A DNA stretch of 64,000 bases from Parietaria judaica (lineage: Eukaryota; Streptophyta; Magnoliopsida; Rosales; Urticaceae). Made by a program: the position numbers and the translations under genes. How positions within the stretch are numbered: position 1 is the first letter of the stretch; each line of letters starts with the position of its first letter. The notes under the pieces were generated by a model. The model had not been told where the DNA came from. It ran no database searches and worked only from the letters and a program-made list of their open reading frames with translations. Below are positions 38,201-50,058 of this stretch, piece after piece. The DNA lies in the NCBI GenBank assembly GCA_954871525.1, contig OX940864.1, positions 14,936,001 to 15,000,000 on the forward strand. The letters run 5' to 3'.

Positions 38201-39171
38201 GTCTAACACTTCATCCACCGAATGAACCTTTTATGGTATTTACTTCACGAACGGAACAAGTTGATAATTGTCATACATCGTACGCCGGATGATCCACTCG
38301 TGGATGTCCTTTACGTGAGAAATGGGGAAACCCCGAGCTCTCACTTGGATGGGAGAAAGAGTTCTTCAATAATCAATAGGGTGTCTCATGTGATCACTTA
38401 AGATTTATTCTATTATATATATATATATATATAATTTGAACATTGTCATGAGAAGATCCATATGCCATTTATATACAATTACCAATTCCATATTCCTTTC
38501 CAGTTTGATCAAATAGAATCTCATAGTGGGGTAGAAGATTGATCTTATACGTAGATATCAACGGATAAATAGAAATATCGAAATAATTATTATTTTTGGA
38601 GTTTAATCATAGACATACACTAAACATGTCTTTCGTGTAACATACCTCTCAAGTTCATTAGAAGTGTTGAATAAAATATTTTCGGAATTTAATCATTGAC
38701 CCGACACTGACATGTCCAAAAACAGGGTTCTACCACTCGGCGATCCTCAACACTCACGACGTCACCGGCGACGAAACCCTGTGGGAGCTCGCCACCAGGC
38801 TCTATACCTCCTTCGCCGGCGCCAAGGACTCCAACAAGCACTTCTCGGACATGTCGGACCTCAACTTCCTCATGTGCCGGGCCATCGAGAACCCGGGCCT
38901 GACGCCAGCCTCGTCCCTGCGCACCGCCTTCGTCTCCGTCTTCGAAGACGTCGTGGTCGACAGTGCTGCAGGGGGGCATGCCGGCGATCTGGGGCTGGAG
39001 GACTACATGGGATGCGCGTCGGTGCATGGAGTGGGGCCATCGATCGCAGTGTTTGACACAGTGCGCTGCGGCCGCCTCGACGCGGCGCTGGTGTACCCCG
39101 CGCCGCTGCACTCCCGGGAGCAAATGCAGGGCATCGCCGACGGCATGAGGAAGCTCCTCGGGGACTGCTGA
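35218..39171 (+). CDS. CoA-dependent acyltransferase-like protein (condensation-domain superfamily)
   Basis: Exons 35218-36000, 37413-37581 and 38726-39171 join in phase by GT-AG and give 465 aa. The overall pattern (N-terminal VPGGTGITVLALL, a paired-domain layout, a central histidine loop, C-terminal YPAPLHSREQMQGI) recalls the chloramphenicol acetyltransferase / condensation / alcohol-acetyltransferase fold rather than classical BAHD enzymes, whose DFGWG motif is absent. The expected catalytic HxxxD motif appears as HTGACD (H159, D164), one residue longer than usual. An acyl transfer from a CoA or carrier donor in the cytosol is a family guess; substrate unknown. The start is the first ATG in the frame that gives a conserved-looking N-terminus; the frame is open upstream but has no nearer ATG. 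Exon 1 is GC-rich compared with its introns. Confidence 0.75.
38413..38431. repeat. (TA)n microsatellite in intron 2 of the acyltransferase gene
   Basis: About 19 bp of TA repeats. Confidence 0.85.
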
Positions 39172-39458
39172 GGAGTGGAGTGACCACGTACGACGTCGTA
39201 TTTGTTTGGCCGAACATAGCATTAAAGCGCCCAATCAAATGCGTAATCAATCACTTAATATATATATATATTAAGGTATTGATTAATCAAATCACTGATC
39301 ATCTTAATATGATAAATGTAAATGCAATTGAAGAAGAAGAAATTAAGAGTGCTTATTGTGCCTTTTTTAAAGCATAACTCAAATTTAATGGAGACTGAAG
39401 AGTGAATTCGACATAAGCAATACAGAAATGCTATAAATAAAATGTTGATGATTTGAAC

Positions 39459-40024
39459 TAGGGGTGGCAATTCGGGTTTCGTGTCGTATTCGTGCCGGGT
39501 CTTAATCGTTTTTTACTTATTTTAAGTAGACCCAGACCCGCCCCATTTAAATATCGTGTTAGAAGATGAGACCCAGACCCGCCCCATTTAAATACCGTGT
39601 TTATCGTGTCTACCCGTTTAACCCATTTAACATATTCATGTATTTTAAATTGTCAAATTAATTCAATCTAGGCTCATTTAACTTAATTTTTTTTAAATAT
39701 ATTATCTAAGATTTTACAATTTACTAACACTTTTTTATGTTCATCAATTATACGATGTAATAAATAAGTAAAAAATATAAATGTTATATATAATAAGTAT
39801 TAAAATACTTAATAACATATATAAATTGTAACTTTTTGCACCTTAATCGTGTCTAATTGGGCTCATCGTGTTATCGTGTTCGTGCTGTGTATACCCGTTA
39901 TTTAATCGTGTTTAATCGTGTTCGACACGGTTGAACCAAGATCCATTTACGGTAGACCCAGACCCGTTTAAATCGTGTCGTAACCGTTTCGTGTTTCGTT
40001 TCCAGCCCCAAATTGCCACCCTTA
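39459..40024. mobile_element. hAT-type MITE, 566 bp
   Basis: Terminal inverted repeats TAGGGGTGGCAATT and AATTGCCACCCTTA. A perfect 8-bp target duplication, atttgaac, lies at 39451-39458 and 40025-40032. The interior is rich in tcgtgt and gaccca words and has inverted symmetry (gacccagacccg on both sides). Non-coding. Confidence 0.92.
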
Positions 40025-40032
40025 ATTTGAAC

Positions 40033-40479
40033 AATCCATCTGAAATTACATTTGTAATGAACTGCTACTCTTGCTTTTGTTATTTATTTTTTTTAATTCG
40101 ACTCAATTGTACTTAAAGATCAAAACGCAAGATGACGTAACCGATAACAAATAAGAAGTAAACCTTAGGAAAAAGAAAGAAAGAAAAAATGTGATTCATT
40201 TTATTTTCTTGCTCTACTTGCTTATTTCTCAAAACACATTGAGTTAATTTTAACAAGAGCGAACAATTTCAAAAACACTTAAATCTAAAAACGGAATTAT
40301 CATTTTATTATTCCGTGACTAGTGAGGTGATTTTCGCCCTCAACAAGAACGACAAGGATCGGTGCGAAGTATTTTGTTAGGCGTCCTAAGAAGAATGGAG
40401 TTATTAGAGTTGGAGAATCATTATTAAATAATCGAGTTGTATTTGTAAAAGAGTAGGGAGATGCTAAAGTTTGACTTAA
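40033..40479. other. AT-rich spacer between two MITEs
   Basis: No gene recognised. Confidence 0.45.
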
Positions 40480-40488
40480 TTAAATTTT

Positions 40489-41283
40489 GGGTTAATTGCG
40501 GCAATAATGCACAATTTTTGGTCAACAGGGGTTTTAGGTCCCCAACCTTTCAAAGTGTGGGCAAAAATACACAACGTTTGTTGAATGTAAAATCTGTTGG
40601 TCCTTCCGTTAGGGATGTTAAATTCTGCTGATGTGGCATTGTTAAACTGCCAAATAGACTGCCAACTTGTAATATTAATTACATAACCTAATTAATAAGA
40701 ATAAATTAAATCATATTTTAGTTATGATTCAAAAAATAAATTAAAACTTTAAATTAACGAGCAATACTCATTTAACACGCAGTTCTTATTTTTAAACTCG
40801 TGCTTCAATATTATTCACATCTTTACTATGTCGTTTTTTTAAATTACATTTGTTTTTAATAATCGGTCGTTTTTTTCAAAATTTTAGTCGTTTCTAATAA
40901 ATTGTCGTTATGTAATCTTTGCAAATTTTAGTCGTGTTTAATAATTCGTCGTTTTTCAAAATTTTAGTCAGGTTCGACGAAGAGTCTGATAGATTTTTAG
41001 GGGGAGTAAAAAATATTTATTTAATTTAAAGTATTAATTTGTTTTTTCAATCATAATTAAAATCTGATTTAATTTATTCTTATTAATTAAATTATGTAAT
41101 TAATATTACAAGTTGGCAGTCCATTTGGCAGTTAACGATGCCACATCAGCAGAATTTAACATCTCTAACGGAAGGACCAACAGATTTTACATTCAACAAA
41201 CGTTGTGTATTTTTGCCCACACTTTGAAAGGTTGGGGGCCTGTAACCCCTGTTGAGGTTGTGCACTATTACCGCAATTAACCC
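40489..41283. mobile_element. Non-autonomous Mutator-like element with long terminal inverted repeats
   Basis: The ends GGGTTAATTGCGG and CCGCAATTAACCC begin inverted repeats of over 200 bp (about 40489-40725 and 41040-41283), with shared stretches such as ttaaattctgctgatgtggc. The 9-bp target duplication ttaaatttt is perfect at 40480-40488 and 41284-41292. Long TIRs and 9-bp duplications fit Mutator-like elements. No transposase frame. Confidence 0.88.
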
Positions 41284-41292
41284 TTAAATTTT

Positions 41293-42052
41293 TAATAAAT
41301 CACACGTAAACTTTAGTCCTTTGTATAGGTAAAAAGTTAACATTCAAATTGAAGATTTTGATAAACGAATAGCAATAGGAATATATAAGAACAAAATATG
41401 AACAAAAGAATGAGTATTTTGGAGAGTTGAGTGTTGAGTGAGACCATGTATGTAGAATAGACTCAACCCCGGCCCGATGCACATTAAGTGCTATATATAT
41501 AAGGGCAACACAATTATTATATTTTTAACTTTTTTCATGTTAAATTTTAATATTTTTCTATTTTTTTATCTTTTAAGTTTTTTTTTTTTTTTTTATCTTT
41601 TCAATTTATTACTCTTTATTTTACCTAACTTGCCCGTTCAAAACTTATGAGGGTTTTGCCATTTGACTCAGACTCGAAGTCCCTAGTAAATGAGGTATAT
41701 GTTGTTGAGTATGAAGCTTAACCTATACATAAACGTTACCAGGTCTTGACGTAAAAATTAAAATAATTTTTGCAAAACAGCGACGTGGGGAAGGTATTTA
41801 GAACTTTCCCACTACTTCTATTATTGTTTTAGGTTTTTCGCATATTTGACTTCATTTTTAATTGTGCATTGTGTAATAAAAAAAAAGAACGAGTTTGAAA
41901 GTGTAACAAAATTCCGATTGAGATTTTAGTGAACTGATATTTACAAGCAAGTTTACATACTTCCGCTTACATTGAGAACGAACTACTATAATTATTTACG
42001 TGAATTTTGTTTTTGTTTTGCCATTTTATGTTTTTTAAATTTGAAAATTTAA
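41293..42052. other. AT-rich intergenic region
   Basis: No gene or bounded repeat recognised. A long T run lies at 41579-41594. Confidence 0.45.
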
Positions 42053-42707
42053 GTTGAAATCAAAGACGGAACCACATGTATCACCAGTAGGGCTGCAGCT
42101 GGCGACGTCGCGGCGAGTCGCGACCAAATCGCCAAAAATCGCGACTGTTCACATCGCGACGCGTCGGGACTCGTGCAGCTCGCGATGCCTTGCGATTTGT
42201 CGCGACTCGTTGGGCGGTGTTTGCGGCATATGTACCTGTTTTCTTGAAATGTTTATTTTTAGTACTTTTTACCCGAATTTAATTATCAAACTTTATTAAT
42301 TATTTCAAAATTATATTTAAGTATGTTAATTATTTGAAATTATTATCTATAATTTATTTTTTTCAAAATTAATATTTAAGTATGTTATAATTTATTATTT
42401 TGTAACATATTAATAATCTTGATTTTTATTGTTAATTTTTAATTTGTAACATATGTTAATAAATATTAGTTTGTAACATATTAATAATTTTAACAAATTT
42501 AATTAACATATAAATAAATATGATAAGACGAGATATTAAAAAAAAAAGTTGTATTATTCATTGTGAATATTACAATAAGGTGGAAGAAAGCTGTAAATAT
42601 TCAGTGTAAATATTACAAGATGCCTCACTAAAACCTCTCTTGTAAAACCTTCCTTAGGGACATAAAACCAAGAGAGGAAAGAGCACCTCATTGGCGGTTA
42701 CTTTGCA

Positions 42708-44609
42708 TCACTCGGGGAATAAGGCGTTAAACCTTTCAGTCATTAGCTCCAGTTCGGTTTGGTCGGACCGTTCGGCAATCACGGGGTTGTGGAACATCAA
42801 ATCATTCAACACCACTATTTGCTCGACGTGTGTGTTGGTGGTTGACGCCCTCCGGTCGTTTATGACATACTGAGCCGTACTGAATGCGCTCTCCGAAGCA
42901 ACGCTTGAAATGGGGATGGACAGTATATCCCTCGCCATTCTCGCCAATATCGGGTATCTGTCCCGTTGATTCTTCCACCACTTGATCACATAGAACTCAG
43001 CTGAATCGTCGTCGAACCGTAGGTCGTAGTACCGCTTCACTTCTTCCGGTGCGCCTTCCGGTATGTCCGCCCGTGCCGGAGCCGTACTGGATTCTGATGC
43101 TTCCCCGCGATCTAGCCGTTGCTTGAGTCTCCGGCTAAACGCTAGTCCCGTCTTCGTTGGGCTTTCCATTACTGTCATTTGCTCCTCCTGTGCGTTGTAC
43201 TGTGGGAACCGCAGGTCGTGTTCAGTGTACAATGCAAAAAACGCTTCATTAACAACCTTAATATAATTCCGGTAATCCACCCCTATGTTTTCCGCGCATG
43301 CTAACATCATTGGCCCCCAAGTAAACGAAAAATGAGGATCTAGTATAGCACCGAAGCAAAACGAAAACGGGGGTGGATCCCAGTAAGTTTGGTATTTTGC
43401 AATCATTCCCGGAATAAGGGGAGAAATAATAGCGTCATTTTCGAATTCTTGTAAAGCACACGTAATTTGGTATAGACCCGAAAGACCATGATTTAAAGAG
43501 GGTCTTTTTTTGTTAGAAAAATTTAAAGTAATAGCATAAAAGGGTTTGAGGAATTTGGTAAATTTCAAGGCGGTTTCCCATTCCGCCTCCGTGATCCGCG
43601 CCTGGGGCTTGAGTTCCATTCCGAGGAAGTGGTCCAAAGGCAGCCTCTGTCTACACACAACTGAAACCATTAGATACGTAGAGTTCCATCGTGTATTATT
43701 GTCTAAACCAAACTTGTTAGCTCTATGATTTTGGTCTTTACAAAGTTTTCTCCACCTACTGGTGGTTTGAGGATGCCAGATCCAATCAACAATGCCGCGT
43801 ATTTTTTCAACATGTCTTGCAATTTGATGTTCGCCCGTTCGTGCAATTAAATTTATTATGTGACAAGCACACCGTTGATGTAAAATATTTCGAAATGGAG
43901 AAGCGGGAACTAGATTCCAAGATAGTAATGGCGGCGTTGTTGTTTGAGACATTGTCTAAGGTAATGGAAATAACACGATTTTGTAAACCCCAATCATTAA
44001 ATAATGTAATTAATTTATCGGCAATGTTTGGTTCGGTATGACGACCCTCGAATGGCGATAGATTTAAAAGTCTTTGACATGGATTCCACTCATCGTCTAC
44101 GTAATGAGCGGTCAGACTCAAATAATCGTTTAAACTTAGACCGCTCCACAAGTCTGTGGTAAAAGCAACGTTTATGCTAGACATTTTGAAAAAATCGACC
44201 AAAAGGTTTTTTTTTGCATAGCATATGAGGTTTCCATGTCCTGGGTATAAGTTGTACGGGAAAACTGCTGGTACGTCGGATTAATCCTTTGCATATATCG
44301 GGTATGGTTGGGATTTTCGACAAAATTCAGCGGCACGCCCGTAGAAATAATCCATTCGAGGGTCCATTTCCGTAAATTAAAAGCAGAAAGAGCACTTACC
44401 TGTGCTGTGTTTACCTCATCAATCTCCCCGGTTGGGAAGCATGTCCTTGCGTGTCGGTTCAAGTAGCCGGTTCCCTGGTCCCCCATCACATCTAGAGTGT
44501 GCCCGCACTTTTTGCACGTGGCGAGTTTGATACGTTGGCCATTCTCCACCCGCCGGTCTTCGTGAAAAAAGTTCCACACGGGGGCAGTGTTTGGTCGTCC
44601 CCACGCCAA
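42708..44609 (-). pseudogene. hAT transposase (BED finger, RICESLEEPER-like), two frameshifts
   Basis: Reading leftward from the Met at 44609: a BED zinc finger (W..F, CKKCG, then H..RTC spacing), a catalytic region with AFTTDLWSG and ITLDNVSNN, the HQRCACHIINLI stretch, and the C-terminal hAT dimerisation block (ISSVASESAFSTA). The frame changes at a run of A/T near 44208-44216 and again near 43900-43950, so no single open frame remains. Each part is otherwise well kept. The protein would cut and paste hAT elements by binding the subterminal repeats in the nucleus. As it stands it is unlikely to be active unless the changes are sequencing errors in homopolymers. Confidence 0.9.
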
Positions 44610-44799
44610 GCCATGAGAATTTGCTCTATTAAAACAAAGGAATATTACAAGAGTTTAATATTAATTTAAGTATTACAAAGAATATTACAATTATTAAATT
44701 TTAATATTAAGCATATTTATTTTATTAAATTTCATATAGTTAAATAAAAAAGTTAACGAAATTAAAAATGGTATTTTCTATGTGTGGAAATAATTATCA

Positions 44800-44945
44800 A
44801 GCTCTTTTAGACGGAACTCCCCGAGGTTACACGGCCAGATCGACTGGAAAGGATGATATGATCTCGCTTTAGGCCCAAGCTTTTCTAGACAGAACTCCCC
44901 GAGGTTCCCAGGCTAGCTTGAAGGAGATTGCAAAGCAAACCTTAT
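44800..44945. repeat. Two imperfect direct repeats inside the hAT
   Basis: The words cttttagacggaactccccg (from 44804) and cttttctagacagaactccc (from 44879) open two similar stretches about 75 bp apart, in the non-coding part between the two transposon frames. Confidence 0.6.
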
Positions 44946-45475
44946 TTAAAAACCAATCTTTCTAAGACACCATAATCCAATAAGAACTTTATAATTATCA
45001 CCACACATACAAATTACCTTTTTTAATTTTTTTAACTTATTTAAGTAACTATTTAAAGTTTAATTAAACTAATATGATTAATTGATTATTTAAAAGATTA
45101 AATGATTAATTAACTAACAAATTAAACTAATATGATTATTAAACTAGTATGATGAAATGATTATTAACTAATTAAAAAAATTAAACTAATATGATTAAAT
45201 GATTATTAACTAACAAAAAATCTCAAGAAATTCGTTTCTGATGTGGAAGATCAATCGGAACCGCAACCACAGAGCATACTAAGACTTTCAAGTGACGTGA
45301 CAACAACACTTACAAATTAATATTTAGCGATTAATTTAATTAATTATTGATTATTAATTATTAATTATTAATTATTATTTATTATTTATTACTAAGTACT
45401 AACTTATTAAATATTATTAATTAATAAAATAGAAAAATGACTAATAGCTATACATAGAGAAATGACTAAAGGTTA

Positions 45476-45970
45476 TTACCCGGTTGAAGGACGTCGAACA
45501 AGTCGAGGACGGGCAACGGAGGCTTCACCGCTATCTTGATTGGAAGGTAGAGGAGAACCGCGGTTGTAAACCCCAACATTTGAACTATGGACCGAGGGCG
45601 GCGTTTGAAAGTCGTCCTCGGCATCTTCGGGACGCTGAGTTTCGTCGTCGTCGTGTTGTTGAAACATGAGATTGAAAAAAGATTCGTTATTTCCCCCCCT
45701 TGATTGAGCTACCGCGTCGACCAATGCTCGGGGCACAAGATCGGGATTGGCGTTGTGCATGGCCACCGCCCGGGTTAAACTAGGTCTTAGAGACCGTACT
45801 GTATCATCGGGATAATTTGGATTGGGAGGGGAGGGAAATATTTCTTGGGGTAGCATAACGGGAATGTAGTCGTCGGGCGTAGGCTGCGATGTTCCCCCTA
45901 GTTGAAATTGGGGTTGCAAATTCCTAGCCGTCCTTCGACCCCCGGAACTACCGCCGCTTCTTCGAGACAT
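45476..45970 (-). CDS. Upstream open frame of the hAT, 164 aa
   Basis: An open frame 5' of the transposase on the same strand. It is rich in Ser, Arg, Pro and Asp (RRSGGSSGGRR at the start) with no recognised domain. A GT donor (GGGTAATAACC) overlaps its stop, so it may be the first exon of the transposase, spliced to the BED finger exon near 44630. However, the phases I could build did not match, so the link is unproved. It could also be a separate accessory protein. Confidence 0.5.
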   Translation of the reverse strand: MSRRSGGSSGGRRTARNLQPQFQLGGTSQPTPDDYIPVMLPQEIFPSPPNPNYPDDTVRSLRPSLTRAVAMHNANPDLVPRALVDAVAQSRGGNNESFFNLMFQQHDDDETQRPEDAEDDFQTPPSVHSSNVGVYNRGSPLPSNQDSGEASVARPRLVRRPSTG

Positions 45971-46694
45971 AATGACTAAAAAATAAAACTTTAGAACTTT
46001 GGAACTTTAGGACTTGAGAACTTGAGAACTCTAGAACTTGGAAGCTTAGAAAATTGAGAGAATTGGAGAGAAGAATAGAAGATTGGTGTGAGGAAATGAA
46101 GGTGGAAGAGGTGGTATTTATAGGGTTTTAGGAGAGAGTGGGGTGGTTGAATAATTATTATGGAGGGTGAAGTGGGTGAATAATTGTGAGGAGATAGTGG
46201 GTGAAAAAAATTTGAAATTTGAAATTTTAGGGTTGAAATTCGAGTAAAGTGGGTAATATTTGTGGTTGGGTAATAAATTTCGGATAAAAATTGGGTTATT
46301 TACGCCACAAAGAAACACAACTTTTTCCCTCACACGGATCGATGACGTGGCACAATGTGAGCCGTCGATCGTGAAACGCGGATTGCCACCTCCCCCATCG
46401 CGATTCAACCACGTGTTCGCGATCCATCGCGATTCCAGCCATTCCATCGCGATTCCCGAGCTCGCGTCGCGACTCGTCGCGAGATGAACAGTTGCGTCGC
46501 GAGTTTCAGCTCTAATCACCAGAGGGGGGGAGCCCCCCCTACTTTTTTTGTTTTTGCACTTTTCGATCCTTAAAATTTCTGTTTTTTGTATTTTTTTAGT
46601 GCTAAATTTTTAAAAATTACAAATTAGCCCCTCCTTAAAAAAAAATTAAATCAGCCCCATGATTAAATCCTAGTTCCGCCACTGGTTGAAATCC

Positions 46695-47626
46695 TAATTA
46701 TTAAAATGCTGATGCAAATAATTAATTTGTGTCGTAAGCATCATTAGGTATTTTTAATTTCATGTCTGACTTCATTAATACAAGGAATAAAGATGCCATG
46801 CATGCCATTGCTCATTTCATGACTATATTTATATATTATAGTTGTATAAAGAAATGGAATTTAGCGTCATTCATTTACGCGTAGAATTAAATTAAACAAT
46901 ATGTAATTAATTTTTATTTCTGCCTCATTCGGCACGCAACACTCCATCAAATATTATACGCAACACAGTGATTAAACAATTATTGGGTTCGTCTCTTTTA
47001 CCATGATTTATCCAACATTTTTTATTTTTTTACGAGTCAAATTTTTAAAGTTTATTGTTTTATTTTTAGTAAAATTATTGTTTTAGGTAATTTAACAGAC
47101 TTTTAGACGTGCCTTCAAATCTTAGACACGTTAACTTCTTAATATGTGCAATTATTTTTCTTTTTTCTTATATATTGAATATTGACACAGCTATTAATTT
47201 CTTCATAAAATTTGCTGGTATTAAAAAGAATTGAATGATTCACTACTCTCTTAAGTCTTAACGTAGAGCTGAAGAAACAAAGAGCAAATGGTAATTTTGC
47301 ATATACCAATATATTTACAATTTTACTAACTGGAAAATGAAATAAAACCCTAGTAATTTATTTACTGATCGACAAAAATAATAAAAACTGATCAAATCTA
47401 GCTCCAATCCAAACAAGAACAAAGAGCTGTTTGCGCTTAATTCCCACAAGTCGAACCATAAAGCCTTAGGCCTAACGACAACATCAACATTATCGGGAAA
47501 ACGAAAAAAAATCGAAATCTAAATTCCATGAGCGTTTTTCAAATTTTTGTACGTCCGGTGACTCGAATATTGTATCTCAGATGACTTTTCCAACTAACTA
47601 TAGTAGCTAATCTTATTGATATGTAG
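46695..47626. other. AT-rich intergenic region
   Basis: Lies downstream of the SAUR gene. No gene or bounded repeat recognised. Confidence 0.45.
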
Positions 47627-48061
47627 TTAGAGAAAATCCTCGACGAGGTCGCTGAAGTCGAACCTTCCGTTGGTGCACTGCACGGCGCCAACGACCTCCC
47701 GGAAGGTGGCGACGCTGCAGGGCACGGCTAGGCCGCTGGGCTGCTGGAACCCAAACTCGCTCTCGGCCTTCTCGAGGAGCATCTTGAAGAGTGGGTGCGA
47801 GAGGAACCGAGTGGGCACCACGAAACGGCGCCGTTCCTCCCCAACGTACACCGCAAGGAACCCCGTCGGCGTCTTCTCCTCTCTGCGGTCTTGATCGTCG
47901 GTTTCTTCGTCATCGCCGTATTCTCTCAAGAGACTCTCGTTGTAGTGACACGTGTCGTCGTCCGACAACGAAGATCTGTAGTACTCCGTACGGCTCAAGG
48001 ATTTGTTGGCCTTCACTCTCTTGGCCAGCTTTTGGAGTGACACCATTTTCTTCCCCAACAT
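47627..48061 (-). CDS. SAUR-family small auxin-up RNA protein
   Basis: An intronless 144-aa frame. The core SAUR domain runs from about residue 65 to the end: TPTGFLAVYVGEERRRFVVP, then FLSHPLFKMLLEKAESEFGF and the conserved GLAVPCSVATFREVV. The N-terminal 60 residues are basic then acidic and less conserved. SAUR proteins inhibit PP2C-D phosphatases at the plasma membrane and promote cell expansion; the group is usually auxin-inducible, though I saw no clear auxin element here. The Met at 48061 is preferred because a second Met (at 48046) is close behind and the frame upstream crosses a GA microsatellite that would encode only repeats. Being intronless is normal for the family. Confidence 0.92.
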   Translation of the reverse strand: MLGKKMVSLQKLAKRVKANKSLSRTEYYRSSLSDDDTCHYNESLLREYGDDEETDDQDRREEKTPTGFLAVYVGEERRRFVVPTRFLSHPLFKMLLEKAESEFGFQQPSGLAVPCSVATFREVVGAVQCTNGRFDFSDLVEDFL

Positions 48062-48062
48062 G

Positions 48063-48064
<2 letters not shown>

Positions 48065-48097
<33 letters not shown>
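48065..48097. repeat. (GA)n microsatellite in the SAUR leader
   Basis: About 32 bp of GA repeats on the plus strand. The transcript has a CU-rich 5' leader right before the ATG. Confidence 0.9.
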
Positions 48098-48099
<2 letters not shown>

Positions 48100-48129
48100 A
48101 GAGAGAGGGAGGTTTGTTTTGAGATAGAG

Positions 48130-48754
48130 AGAGTGGTGGGTAGGGTTTAAATTTGTAGTGAGTAAGTGGGGAGAATGTCTCGCCAATGGTCATAGTTTGA
48201 CTTTTATAATATAGACAAATTAAATCAAATAAATATAACTACCAATCTATAATAATCTATTGTTATTTCAATGATTAATACTTATAATTTGCATTTTCAA
48301 GTATTATCATTTCAACAACAAAAAAAAATATCCATCGGTGATTGGTGTACCTGTAAAATCAATTATCGATTTTTACAATCTTATAAAAACTCCGTCGATA
48401 TGCTCGTCAGTTATCATTAAAGTCGTAAAATTAGACTATCGGACGATTATCATATTCCGGGTTATAAATATTATTAGTTATTGAGTTTACTAATTGTGTT
48501 TACCTGTAAACTTAATTTGAGTAAGTGGTAAGAATGCTAATTAATTTGAGAGAGAGATCTATTCTCTTGTCCTACGATATTTTGGTGTCTTCTAAAGTCA
48601 TTCATCGTCTCTTATACTATGACTCACACACTCTAGAGACATTCTCCTTCTATGTTTATGTTAATTAATAGGACGAACCATGTCGGACTTCTGTGTGTTC
48701 ACTTTTATTTTTATTTCATTGTCCTCGTGAGTCGTGTTGCAATCTTCCATCACC
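48130..48754. other. SAUR upstream region and AT-rich spacer
   Basis: No gene recognised beyond the likely SAUR promoter. Confidence 0.4.
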
Positions 48755-49018
48755 TGAGTTGCAAGTGGCGACTCCAAACATACAGTCGCGATGAGTCGCG
48801 ATGGTTTTGTCAAAATCGCGATGGGTCGCGACTATTTGGTCAAAATCGCGATGGGTCGCGATTTGTGGTGAAAATCCGCGCCAAACTCTCTCGCCCAATC
48901 CCACCTCGCCACGTCATCAATCCGACGCATCACGATTTGGCACAGTCGCGACGCATCGCGACGGCCATTTTCGCGATTTTGGCGATCCGAGTCGCGATGC
49001 ATCGGATCTCATCTTCAA
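48755..49018. mobile_element. Remnant of a hAT derivative, TCGCGA-rich
   Basis: It starts TGAGTTGCAAGTGGCGACTC, close to the ends of the elements at 42088 and 56835. It carries repeated tcgcgatg/gtcgcga words and the block gccacgtcatcaatccg, shared with the 56835 element and the right part of the full hAT. I found no matching right terminus or target duplication, so it is probably truncated. Confidence 0.7.
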
Positions 49019-50043
49019 ATACAATTAATAAATAAAATGGTCTTTGGTTTATAAAAAAATATTTAAAATGGACTAATATACAATTACCATCCCTACTTAA
49101 AAGTTAAAACATCAACATCTCATTGAGGCAAATACATTGTTTTACTTTTATCATCAAGGTTTCCAAATCAACATTGTTGATCAACACAAGTTCTTGGATG
49201 AGACAAACCTAGCTATCGGATTTATCCAATCATAATTATTAGTTTTTGAACAAATAAGTTTTCATAAGCACCATTAACAAATAATTGAATGATATAATTA
49301 TTTATTGTCATGATAAGGCATTTGAACAAATTATATCCACATTTACTTGTTTAGGGCAGTGTTTGGTGACAGAAAATAGATAGATTCAATCAAGTTATCC
49401 ATAATTATTATTTAAGTTTCACATCATTATATGATGGAACCCCACTACAAGTTTCAATATTGCTATATTAAACCCTCAACTTCTATTTATCATCATTGCT
49501 TTGGCTGAATTATAACAAGCAATCAACTACTTATAAATACATATATATATGGGTGTAATCTAGTAATATCATCACCTACCAACAATAATTGATTGATTTA
49601 TTCACTCTAGGAATTAGTGGAATCTCAATTCTCTAAAAACAAAGATTAAAACAGTTGGGTATTTATGTTCTTATCTTGTCCAAACAGTAATCAAACCAAC
49701 TTGGTTTAGAAAAAGAAAAAACATATGTGTTCATATCCAAATTTTAGAAAGGAACAAGGAAATATATAATAAAATAACATTATTCGTCTATTAATGTTCT
49801 AACTTCTAAGTAGTCTTGAACTATGTGATGTGTTTCTTTTTTCTTTAGGAATTTGTTTACATAGTTTACCAGAAATTAATGGCCTCTTATAATCTACTAT
49901 TAACTATACGAGTTTGTCATCATAGATGTTCAAACTTCTAATAATATATGTGTAGTGTGTTCATGGCCCGCAGTTCCCCGATATTTCTACATAAACCCCC
50001 GGGTATATCTACAATATACCCATATGCAGTAACTTTCTTTTTA
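49019..50043. other. AT-rich intergenic region
   Basis: No gene or bounded element recognised. Confidence 0.45.
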
Positions 50044-50058
50044 ACATGAGCGAGGACA

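Larger units (their letters stand above)
42088..46514 (-). mobile_element. hAT transposon, full length, with broken transposase
   Basis: The 4427-bp element has inverted ends TAGGGCTGCAGCT and TAGAGCTGAAACT and a perfect 8-bp target duplication atcaccag at 42080-42087 and 46515-46522. Both subterminal regions (42100-42210, 46380-46505) are packed with TCGCGA and GCGAT words, like transposase-binding repeats of hAT elements. It encodes a BED-finger hAT transposase on the minus strand with two frameshifts, plus an upstream open frame at 45476-45970. Confidence 0.93.
42062..46685. mobile_element. Older small element carrying the nested hAT
   Basis: Outside the hAT, the left remnant begins aaagacggaaccac (42062) and the right remnant ends ctagttccgccactg (46685), weakly inverted. 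Both are flanked by gttgaaatc (42053-42061 and 46686-46694). This suggests a roughly 200-bp element, of a kind with CAGTGGCGGA-type ends, which later received the hAT at 42088-46514. Confidence 0.55.

Noticed and set aside
46520..46550. G-run followed by C-run hairpin as a terminator
   Set aside because: Rho-independent-type hairpins have no meaning in plant nuclear genes; this is part of an old repeat.
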